A stretch of DNA of 64,000 bases, from assembly GCA_000328365.1 (NCBI GenBank), contig KB310004.1, positions 369,888 to 433,887 of the forward strand. Reading direction: 5' to 3'. Made by a program: the position numbers and the translations under genes. A model generated the notes under the pieces. That model saw only the letters and a program-made list of their open reading frames with translations, searched no databases and was not told the DNA's origin. Positions 55,013-64,000 of the stretch are shown here, piece after piece. The number at the start of each line of letters is the position of its first letter. Position 1 is the stretch's first letter. This DNA comes from Capitella teleta. Taxonomy: Eukaryota > Annelida > Polychaeta > Capitellidae.

Positions 55013-58000
55013 TCTGCACTCACCCCCTCCCCCCCCACTTCCCCTTCAACACACGTAATAAGCTCAGATGGCCTTCACACGCATGTGAGGCTTAGAAGCC
55101 CCAGCGGCAAGCGATGACTGTCACTGTCCCCGGGAACACCTCCTGCCCGACGACCGACTCGCCTTTTCCCTGCAAGGTGTTTTGGACACGCAGGGACGCC
55201 TGTCGTCAGATCTCGTCCTATACCCCCCTTTCGGAGGTAATCTTGTCATCTTTTGGGATTGAGTTTCTCCATTTTCGTGACGAATGTTATTGTCGACAAT
55301 TTTGCAAAATTGCGAAGTAAATTGGTCAGCGGAAGTGCCGGGGCTTTTGGCAAATGGCAAATCGACTTCCGGTGAGCGGATCTTCAAAAATAGATGCTCT
55401 TTGGTGCGAGTTATGCATAAAGAAGAATAAAGAAATGTCAGAGGCTCATAGGGGGTGAGGAAAGCAGAGAAAGGAGGGCGAAAAGGAGAGAGGGATGGAC
55501 AACAAAGACACAGCCGTCTTGTGCCCTCCTGTTGCATGCAAGGAAAACAGGATGACAGGCGGAACAAATCAACTGATTAATAATGAAGCGGGAATTACGG
55601 CCTTTTGGCATTTGATGCTGATGTGGCCAGACGACCAATGTCCTCTTGAGGGAGTCACATGACAGGACGGCAGCACACTATGTCGTCGTCCTTCGTAATC
55701 CGGACGACATTTGCATGCCCAGAGGTCAAAGTTCATTGCGCAAGGCGGGTCGAATTGTTCAGTCTCCAAACCACTATATAGATACAGGAACATCTCAAAA
55801 TATCGATAATTTCAATCATGCTTACCGGTAATTATGGCATAAATTATGCACACATCGAAAATTGCCAATAACCTGATTTGGGCAACGAAACGGAGAGGGC
55901 AGTTACGCTGCAGCATATCAGTAATTTTAATTCTGATAATATTAATAATATTAATAATATTAATAATATAATAATAATCCATATAAAGATAACAGTTAAG
56001 AGACCAAATATACGAGTCACGGTGCATATAAACACAGTGCACGAATCACTCAGAAAATCCAGCATATAGCTTCAATACTTACAATAGGATGATCAAAGTA
56101 AGTAAAATAATAAATGGAGGAATCCAGATGTGTGTCATGCAGATCGCACAGCAACTTCCAACTTCGCCAATGACTGCAGCACCCTTTGCTTTTTTGATTA
56201 ACGGTGCCGTCTGTCTTGGCTTAACGCAGTGTTAATCTCTAGTTTGGTCTTCTGTGGAGAGTGTTAAGCTGCTTACGTAATCTCTAGTGTTTATGTTTAC
56301 GGTAGATTGAAGATAAAGCTCTGATAAAATTACTGGAATCTTTCGCGAGCTACTATCCTGCAATAGTTTAGCTTCAGAACAATCATCATATCTCTCGATA
56401 TGCGATGCATTCTACTGAATACTGTCCACACACCAAGATATACGTATTTACTTCACATACCGAGGTGTAGCCTTCTCTCTGCGATCATCAGTACGGTTGT
56501 TATGAAGTCATGAAGCAGTTTCATCCTCGTAATAAGCATTGTGTATATGTTATGGCTGCATTACACATTTTTCTAACTCGCTAAATAATACTAGTGCCTG
56601 TAGTACACACGTCGATTTAGAGCCAGTGCTAGCATAACCATGTATAAATTTACTTAATTACGATAAATAAGGCATACACATTCACACGGAATATATCTAT
56701 ATAAGTACACGTAAATGATGATCACAAGAAATACTATATTACAGGGAGGTTATTTGCGTGTATTGGTACAATGGCACTCTGAAGATCAAGGAACAAAGCA
56801 GCAACAACTGATGCTCTTGATCTAAACAGACAAAAGACAAAAAGAGAGAGGGAGAGGGAAGGTGACAATTCTCTTGTAGAAAGAAAATCCTAAATCAATG
56901 GAAATGAAGGGAAAAACACGTTTTTGTTCTCTCATCTTTTGCTTCAAGATCAATCGATCACAACGAATGAAAGGCAAGACATCCAGCCCTGACTTACACA
57001 TACATGTTGCTATCTGACAATGAATAATGTTCATGAATAAATCTCGTCTTGTCATCGTGTAATATCAAATATGCATTCGGGATCAAACGTTTTTCTTTCA
57101 GTTCAAACAATTTCTATTTATCGGTAACGAACCGTGCGATGTTCGAATTCCCTTTGGGTCACAGGCAATCTGTCTTGGGACATTCATGAGTAGTTTCTTT
57201 GGTGTTGTTTTACCTGTGGGCCCCTCGGGATAGCTACCTGGGCCCCTGGTTAAAGGGATGCAACTTTTATGTTGTGAATCAAAGAACTTGCGAGACTCTT
57301 TGATGGAATGATGTAAGGTTAAGTTTTTTTTTTAGTAATTATATCATTGGTTATGCTATCTGAGCTAAAAGTGTATGTCAGATAGGATTAGTGGATATTC
57401 GAGGGATTATAATGATCGTTCAGATAAGATCAAGAACGACAAATGGGGTGGCTAAGCTCTTATCATATAATTGATTTCTTATCAAAGCCTTTATCAAATA
57501 TGATATAAAATATCGATGATTATTCGTGAATTACATGTATGCATATTGTGTACGAATAACGCGAGTTTTTGTTAAGCTGCGAAAATAAGCAAATAAAGAG
57601 AAAATAACCAGTAATTACCAATTAGTAACTAGTAAATAGTAATTAGTAATTAGTAATTAGGGGTGGGGTAAGAGACAATAACGATATACTGGAAACATAA
57701 AAAAAAAAAAAAAAATATGAAGAATTACGTGAGAAGAGATGACGTTGATTCCCAATAAATAATGGCCCAAGATCACGGAAGGGGCTTAATATAAATTATT
57801 AAACCGGTGTTAAGTACTTCATACACGTTTAATCGTCACAGCGTGTGTCCTACCTGAAAGATCTACATATCCAATTATCCGCCATTGTGTGTACCTGTAT
57901 CACTCGATCACTTTGAGATCCATCTGCCCACCTTTGCTCCTGTGTATCGGTTCTTAACTGATTAAACGCAATTAATAAATGTCTGTCAGGAAAATACAAC

Positions 58001-59026
58001 TTGAGTAAGACGGCCTGAAGAGACTCCGCAGCTCAAAGTTGAGCAACATTAACAACATGGAGTACTTCCTAATTGTGATAATTATTGATAATCGCCCTCT
58101 TATTGATTGGGAAATGACGTTAATGAGTGTTTAGGACAAACATGTCATTAATATCTGATTCTGCAACAATGTTTTTGGGTAGCTGATTACACGTTTATTA
58201 CATATCTTGAGTGCACAAGTGACAGCTAGTTGTGCTGATTATAATATCCTGGTGTGAGTTTTTTTTTTTTTTTTTTTTTTTTTTCTTCTTTTTTTTTTCA
58301 CTCCTCATAAAATGGTGAAAAATGTAATTTCTCAGCCGTGCTCACTTCAGCTCACATTATTAATATTTACTAATATTTATATAACACAGACTTATTATTA
58401 GCTCAATTTGACGTGGGAGTCATATAACAGAGTGGTCTTACGATTGAGGCTGAACTTTTAACATTCTTATTAAAAGCGTTGTTAAAGAGTACTAGAGTGA
58501 ATGGCTAGGCGAAGATTGAATTAATTCGAATGCTTTGGTGTCTCACACATTATGCCTCGCCTAGTAATAAAATTAATAGTTTATCATCTCCCAGCGGGAC
58601 ACTCCACCCACGACCTTATGACCTCAATTCTAATTGGCTGATGATCACGTGACAACCACGGATTACGTCACGGCGATCTCTGACCGTGTGTGCGGTCTGC
58701 TGAAAAGTGCGACGCCGCTTTTTGGGAATCGACCACACATGGCCCATTAGCCATTGTTAAACTCACAAATCCATTGTTAGTTGCGCAAGGCTCTTCCGCT
58801 AAAATTTGTGTTCTCAAAAAAAAAAAAAAAAAAAAAAAAAAAATAAAAAAATACCAGCGTAATAGCCGTGGGACGCTTCAGTGCTTTTTAAGAGATGATT
58901 AATTGAAGTAGGGAGACCGACCATGGGGGTGCATGCTGCATCCGGGTCGCTAAAGAGCGCCCCTCTCTCCCCATATTCCCATAAACTCTTGCTGCTTTGC
59001 GTAGATATCCATTGGTCGCGTATCTG

Positions 59027-59061
59027 TCATAACGTATCGCATGGTAAGAATCATAACGCAC
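59027..59061 (+). promoter_or_regulatory. Two CATAACG motif copies
   Basis: TCATAACGTAT at 59027 and AATCATAACGCAC at 59049-59061, in the same orientation. Confidence 0.4.
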
Positions 59062-59307
59062 CCCTCCAGACGTTCTGCTGTTTATCAGTTATCAGTTATC
59101 AGTTGTTTAAGACAATAGGTGCAGACAGAGGCATGGCTGTGTAATCAATCACAATAAGATGTAAGCACAGTGGCGATATCTGGCGTCGAGCAGATATTTG
59201 CCACGTGCGTCGATCTAAACAAAGAGGCAAACACACGAAAGGCGTGCTCTCAGCTTCGATTTCAAATGCAGAGTCTGTGAGACTGGGATTGGTAATATAG
59301 CCCAGCA

Positions 59308-59495
59308 TGACGTCACAAGATGGCTGCCGTTGTCTGGGTAGCTATGTGAGATTCTCAATTAAATTGAATGCAGCACTAAAATTTTACATTCGTGTTTCAT
59401 TTAATCGGCGTGGTTTCGCCATGAGAGTTGCATAAAAAATATTACCGACTGAAAACAAAGAATGAAAACAAAGAGGATGGTCAAAATGGCGATCC
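59308..59495 (+). promoter_or_regulatory. CRE plus YY1-like sites
   Basis: The palindromic CRE TGACGTCA (59308-59315) is next to AAGATGGCTGC (59318-59328). AAAATGGCGATCC follows at 59483. This arrangement suggests a promoter reading toward the HtrL-domain gene, 2.4 kb away. Confidence 0.4.
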
Positions 59496-59670
59496 GAATG
59501 GCTGAGCTCAATAATCTATTGGAATACAAGCATTTTCTCATCAGCTGTTCTCATTTATCAAGTGATCTAGTTCTTATCCCAAAGAACATGAAATATGAAA
59601 CCTCGGCTATCACAGGAATCAAACCGCATCGCTGAGGCTCATCCCGCAAAACCGATAAAAGCGAAATCCA

Positions 59671-59805
59671 AACGTAGGCTAAACATGAATTAGGCATATA
59701 AAGCAGATGTTAATAAACGTGGGCTAAACATGAATATGGCACACAAAGCAGATATTGATAAACGTAGGCTAAACTTGAATAAGGCATACAGAGCGGTTAA
59801 TAAAC
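59671..59805. repeat. 45-base minisatellite, three units
   Basis: Units start at 59671, 59716 and 59761 (AACGTAGGCTAAAC and variants). The period is a multiple of three; on plus the units read KRRLN-NKAYKADVN-like peptides, with a TAG in the first. Confidence 0.85.
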
Positions 59806-60171
59806 ATCAGGGATATCCTTGCATCACGATTCGCACTAACCTGTTATTAGTGACACCGCATATATTAATGCTAAAACACAAAGCAAAAGTACTCAATATA
59901 GTCATACATATATATTATGTGTGAGCAATTGAAATACGTGGTGAATAGCAATTGAACGAGTATAGCCAACGGGTCTTTTGGCAGACATTAAAGTGAACTT
60001 CTGAACATCAGTAATTATATTGTAAGATGTGTTGTTAACATGCGATTAGCCAACAATACATCATAGCACAGAGGTACCGCACTTTGAGTAATTACTCTAC
60101 TCACCTGCGCGATGCTGTCACCAGAGTGCTACGAATGTAAGATCTTCCTTCCAGGCATACAGTTACCATGG

Positions 60172-60185
60172 ATACGAGTCTAACA
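60172..60185. promoter_or_regulatory. X-box-like (RFX) site
   Basis: GTTACCATGGATAC fits the RFX X-box pattern. It lies 1.6 kb upstream of the HtrL-domain gene. Confidence 0.4.
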
Positions 60186-60867
60186 GCTCTTGATGACGTA
60201 TTACGCAACACTATTACATCACATCCCTTACCTATCTAATCACTTTAATAAGAAGGTTGTGCACCTGTGATGTATATATCCATGTACACGTGATCTCTCC
60301 ACTTCCTCTGCTATACATGTATTTGTGAAATGCTGATAATCTTTGCTGATCGCACTTTTTCCTTTCCTCGCTTTCTCGACTTCATGCTCAGCCATTGCAG
60401 CCACCAATGAGATTGAAACCGAAATGTCCTTCGTTCTGGCAAACATCCGCATTTCCAGATTCTGCAACCACTGCAGCATTTATTTTTTCCACAATGACCT
60501 CGTTGCAGTTTAATTGGGTTGACGGTTTTAACGTGCATGTGTACACCTTTTACAAGCCAAATTATAAATCACATCTACCCGAAATATATTGTCCTTAAGC
60601 ACGCGTATAATGCATTGGTATCGATTCAGTTCTATGTTACAGAGTTTCTTAGTAGAAGACGTAAACTCAATATAGTGTATAATGTACGCGTACAACAATG
60701 TGAAATTCTCAACAATGAACCGGTCGTTAAACCAGTGCAAAAACGCCGTTCACAAAGCCTTGTCTTTGTGTCGCATACGAATTAAGAATGTAACACGCAT
60801 AAAACGCAATAGTCCTCGGGCCAAAAATGCTGCGGCCTCGAGTGTCGTTTTATGACGCTGCAACGTG

Positions 60868-61243
60868 TCATAACGCACTCGCTGCTGAGGTGTGTTTGGC
60901 TTCTGCGGGTCACTTCTGTGAGGAACAAATTGTTTGCCCGTCATTCGCAATTTCTCACTCGACATCATTACGTTACATAATTATTGTCTCTATACTTCCA
61001 ACTTGTGAATGAATGAAATATATTGTGAATGGCCGGAAAGGGAGATTCTTTTTTTTTTCCTCAACGGCTTCTCCGACTTCTGCTCTCATCTCTGAATATC
61101 CTCTCACGTGACTTCTTTCTCTTCTGTCTTAGCACGTCCACATCATTTATCTGACACAGTCAAGAGATGCAGCTTCACCAGAGAGCTGAGGTTTCTTGCT
61201 TCACACAGCAAACATAACGCACCCAATCAAAATCATAACGTTC
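60868..61243 (+). promoter_or_regulatory. Three CATAACG motif copies
   Basis: TCATAACGCAC at 60868, AACATAACGCAC at 61211 and AATCATAACG at 61231. All point toward the HtrL-domain gene. Confidence 0.4.
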
Positions 61244-61476
61244 CTTCTCGTGTAGATCACGTAATGGCCCACATGTCCATACATGCATGACAACAGTCGG
61301 GCGTTCATCACCTGTTCAGGCTGTCACACAGAGATTCAGCTCTCTGCTGTGGACGCTCTGAATTGAGTGATCGGCTTCCGTCTTCTGATATCACGGATTT
61401 CTGCTGATCTTCGCCAATCTGGAATATCGTGAGAGCTCAAAATCGGCCAGATTTTGCACCTGACAATTACGAACAG

Positions 61477-61766
61477 GTGAGCTCACCACTTCCACTCTGG
61501 TATTAAACGTTATGATTTTTATCTTCAAGTACCACTAATAGTATATATTGAGTATGTAAGTTTTAAATCAATGTCATGCAGTATTCATAGACAGAATAAT
61601 GATAACTGATCAATTAAGATTAGATGAAGAGTGTGCTGCGTCATTCAGCCGGGTGCCTAATCATGCCATGAATATGCATTGCATTTACACAGCGACCAAT
61701 GATTTATGAGCCTAATTGGATTCATAACGTCACTCAATCATAACGCACTATTTCTTTAAGCGCCAG
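61477..61766 (+). other. Predicted 5' UTR intron of the HtrL-domain gene
   Basis: A strong donor (GAACAG/GTGAGC at 61476/61477) pairs with an acceptor at CGCCAG (61766), ten bases before the start codon. Inside lie the AATCATAACG word on minus (61508-61517), TTCATAACGTCAC (61721) and AATCATAACGCAC (61736-61748). The last is about 20 bases before the acceptor, where a branch point would be expected. Confidence 0.45.
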
Positions 61767-61776
61767 GATCCCACAC

Positions 61777-62973
61777 ATGGCGTCAATACGCAAGATGAAC
61801 TCGTTGAAGCGCTTCTTCAGTCACCAGGGAAAACACATCATCATCTCACTCATCGTGATCACTTCCTGCCTGCTCGTCTATGGCGTGTTCCGTCCAATCG
61901 CATTTTCAGTCAACCAGCAGCCTATGAACCTGAAGTCTAAAGATCAATACAAGGTATTCATAACGTACTTCTTTCACAACCCTCATCATATCATTACCCA
62001 GGAGGCGGCCGTCAACGGCATTCCGATCAAGAAACTTCTCCCTGTCTTCCCAACGAAGAACCTCCCCAATCGAACGCTCAGCCCGCAAAACACATCCCTT
62101 CCTTATGATGTCAGAAAACTCCACGATGACGTCACGATTGTGACCGCATACTTTAATTTAGGGCGATTCCAGAAAGGAGACACACAGCCGGCGAATTTTA
62201 CGCCGTTTCTGTATCACCAATGGATTCACGTCTTTGCCCGCATTCAGAACCCAGTGATCGCGTACTTTGAGTTGGACGAAGACATAGAGCTTTTCAGGAG
62301 AATCAGACAGCACCTTCCAGGCAACAGAACCATCATTAACCGCATAGCCAGATCGGAACTGTGGTCTTTCGGTTTATTGGACACCATCAGAGAGATCTAC
62401 AATAAACCAGGCTACCCCAAGTACCACCCAGGTACTGTGATACCCGAGTACTCAGCTACCATGCACGCCAAGTACGAATTGGTTCACCAGGCGATCAGAG
62501 AAAACCCGTTCAAGAGTAAATACTTCTCATGGTTAGACATCGGTTTATTTCGCAGTATCTGGGAAGGAAGCAAGCAACCGGAGTTTGAGTTGTATGTTCC
62601 TCCCGATTTCATCGAAACAAAAATAGCATATGGGGAAGTTTTCAACCGAAGCAAAAACGTTGATGCCAAGAAGATTTTCATCCTGAACCAGGAATGGGTT
62701 TGCGGTTGCATGTTTATCGGGAGAGTGGACCGCCTGGTCAAGTGGGCAGTGCGCTACATGAATGCCACCGAGGATTATTTAGCAAGGGGATTCATGAATA
62801 CTGACCAGCAGGTGGTCTACGCAATGGTCAACGAAGGGGCTGGTCAAGATGTCCAGGTGTACAGTAAGCCAGCGAAATATGAAGCGTGGTTTCATTTGGG
62901 TTATTCCTGCATGGAGGAAGGAAAGAAGAGGAAGAACAGACGAGTCACAAAAGAAATAAGTCTACTGCTATGA
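61777..62973 (+). CDS. HtrL/YibB-domain type II membrane protein
   Basis: A single coding exon of 398 aa. Residues 19-41 (HIIISLIVITSCLLVYGVF) form one N-terminal membrane anchor, so the rest should face the Golgi or ER lumen. From about 116 the sequence fits the HtrL/YibB family (Pfam PF09612): DDVTIVTAYFNLGRFQKG, YHQWIHVFARIQNPVIAYFE, HAKYELVHQAIRENPFKSKYF and FSWLDIGLF. Bacterial members sit in lipopolysaccharide gene clusters, and invertebrates have several secreted or membrane-bound members. The WLDIG block recalls the metal-binding region of GT-A glycosyltransferases, so a sugar-transfer role is likely but unproven. Several N-glycosylation sequons are present. The first ATG after the predicted 5' UTR acceptor was used; a second Met lies at codon 7. 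Confidence 0.85.
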   Translation: MASIRKMNSLKRFFSHQGKHIIISLIVITSCLLVYGVFRPIAFSVNQQPMNLKSKDQYKVFITYFFHNPHHIITQEAAVNGIPIKKLLPVFPTKNLPNRTLSPQNTSLPYDVRKLHDDVTIVTAYFNLGRFQKGDTQPANFTPFLYHQWIHVFARIQNPVIAYFELDEDIELFRRIRQHLPGNRTIINRIARSELWSFGLLDTIREIYNKPGYPKYHPGTVIPEYSATMHAKYELVHQAIRENPFKSKYFSWLDIGLFRSIWEGSKQPEFELYVPPDFIETKIAYGEVFNRSKNVDAKKIFILNQEWVCGCMFIGRVDRLVKWAVRYMNATEDYLARGFMNTDQQVVYAMVNEGAGQDVQVYSKPAKYEAWFHLGYSCMEEGKKRKNRRVTKEISLLL

Positions 62974-63494
62974 ATGGACTCAAGCGAAAGGACCTGTGTG
63001 ACTAATGTTATAAGCCTTCTACCCCGATGCACATTGCATTTGGAACTTATTTAAAATTGTATTGAAACCATGCATCGAATCCAACCAAATTCAGCGTCAG
63101 GTTTAAATGTTAAATCTTTGCTCTATTGTGAAGTTCTGGTGACCCAGGTATACAAGTAGTTCAAACCCGGAAACCAGGTTGTTATTTTATGTATCACTGA
63201 TTGTACGAAATGCATTTATTTCAAACTTGAATACAAGTTATTGATACAAATGGTATTATTTAAGTTATTGGAACACAAATGGGTTTTAGGAGTGCAATAC
63301 CAATATAACTTAATAGAATAGTCATCGCAGTTTGTAATATCTACACAGTTCTGACACAGGAAACCCAACAAAACAATCGGTGAAGTGCACTAACATATCG
63401 AAGACGAGAGTCATTGAATCTTCGCAGTGACGTCACAAAAGGAAGGATATTCCCAAATGATGTCATCACCGTAGGGAACCCTCGAATGATGTCC
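62974..63494. other. Intergenic between convergent genes
   Basis: AT-rich sequence that must contain the 3' ends of both the HtrL-domain gene and the minus-strand small gene. No other feature is seen, apart from a CRE-like GTGACGTCAC near 63428. Confidence 0.5.
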
Positions 63495-63926
63495 TCACAC
63501 TACAGTTTCAGTGTCCACCGTGATGAGGCGCTGATGTGTGGCAGGAGATTTGTCTCCGTCCAACATGAGACGCTTATGGATGATGTGACTGGTATCCTGG
63601 AACTGGAAGGAGAGATCACGACCTGCACCCACTAACAGAGGACGCGTACTCACCATGGGGGATGCCCTCATGGCGGCGCTGCAATCCACCGCGTCCACCT
63701 CCACGCAGCATGCCCCGCACCACGTGTCTGAGTACTTCTTCCTGAGCCACTGAACGCACGGCAGAAGGCACTCTGGGTTGATGACCTCCGACCTCAGATC
63801 TATGCGCAGCACAGGTGTCAATCAAATCTTTCAAGCGAAAAACTCACTGGGTATTAAGCTGAGGAGACTCCCAAACACAAAACAAGAGGCGACACCTATG
63901 AACGGATAGCTGAGAAATGTCGCCAT
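63495..63926 (-). CDS. Small predicted secreted cysteine-rich protein
   Basis: Three exons (63926-63848, 63799-63654, 63602-63495) join in phase to give 110 aa. Residues 1-26 (MATFLSYPFIGVASCFVFGS then LLSLIP) resemble a signal peptide or membrane anchor. The next part has six cysteines in the pattern C-x3-C-x13-C-x2-C-C-x8-C (about 37-68). The tail after about 75 has no cysteines. Donors GTGAGT are strong at both introns, and the acceptors are ATAG and TTCCAG. I do not recognise the family. The gene could have further exons if the last acceptor is wrong (a second CAG lies six bases inside). It is convergent with the HtrL-domain gene. Confidence 0.5.
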
Positions 63927-64000
63927 GTGGGGCCACGTGACTGGTCTATACGCGAGAGAGATTTGTGATCTGCAGCATTTGTGAATGTGTTGCACAACTC

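Larger units (their letters stand above)
52403..61476. other. Long 5' region of frizzled and of the HtrL-domain gene
   Basis: No coding exon is supported in about 9 kb. Near frizzled (52600-53100) the DNA is GC-rich and promoter-like. CRE, E-box and YY1-like sites cluster at 54880-55012, 58640-58690 and 59308-59495. A 45-base minisatellite lies at 59671, an X-box-like site at 60172, and AATCATAACG-type words at 59027-61243. Poly(T) and poly(A) runs lie near 58259 and 58816. The rest is AT-rich. Confidence 0.5.

Noticed and set aside
54895-55117. Overlapping short frames of 63-66 residues
   Set aside because: No domain, signal peptide or splice support; the sequence is better explained as promoter DNA with YY1-like sites.

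Overview
The window comes from an invertebrate animal nuclear genome. It is AT-rich. Its genes have GT-AG introns, most of them about 45-100 bases long, separated by much longer gene-poor stretches with (ATT)n microsatellites, a LINE and a decayed Tc1/mariner copy. A Frizzled of the FZD5/8 class, an almost complete CDC27, an ERdj5/DNAJC10 orthologue, a Ly6/uPAR-type protein and an LGR-type GPCR make it a eumetazoan. I cannot name the species; the compact introns would suit a small invertebrate genome.

Layout: a Tc1/mariner remnant (1-590) and simple repeats; ERdj5 on minus (5600-8950, 14 exons); a three-finger (LU-domain) surface protein on plus (10559-12826); CDC27/APC3 on plus (13860-19129, 14 exons) with an inverted-repeat element in its last intron; a Shisa-like membrane protein on plus (21733-24717, 9 exons); an assembly gap; a repeat-coded Glu/Gln-rich reading frame on minus (25942-26916) interrupted by two TAA codons; a questin-oxidase-like enzyme in one coding exon on plus (30198-31334); a 2,103-residue LGR-type receptor on minus (32458-40407, 14 exons); a foldback element and a truncated LINE (40769-43189); a 7.6-kb gene-poor stretch; frizzled 5/8 on minus in one exon (50771-52402); a 9.3-kb gene-poor stretch; an HtrL/YibB-domain type II membrane protein on plus (61777-62973); and a small predicted secreted cysteine-rich protein on minus (63495-63926).

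These genes do not form a pathway. They are neighbours in an ordinary animal locus, and several encode secretory-route or cell-surface proteins. ERdj5, CDC27, the Shisa-like gene, the LU gene and the LGR were assembled by hand from exons whose reading phases all close, so their exon lists are predictions from splice signals and family resemblance, without transcript support.

The most unusual signals are: (i) a recurring word, AATCATAACG, usually continued as CAC, found nine times and concentrated in the 5' region of the HtrL-domain gene; (ii) the receptor that joins CUB, C-type-lectin, LDLa, LRR and 7TM modules; (iii) an intronless questin-oxidase-like gene in an animal; and (iv) the repeat gene whose only two internal stops fall at glutamine (CAA) positions of its repeat units.
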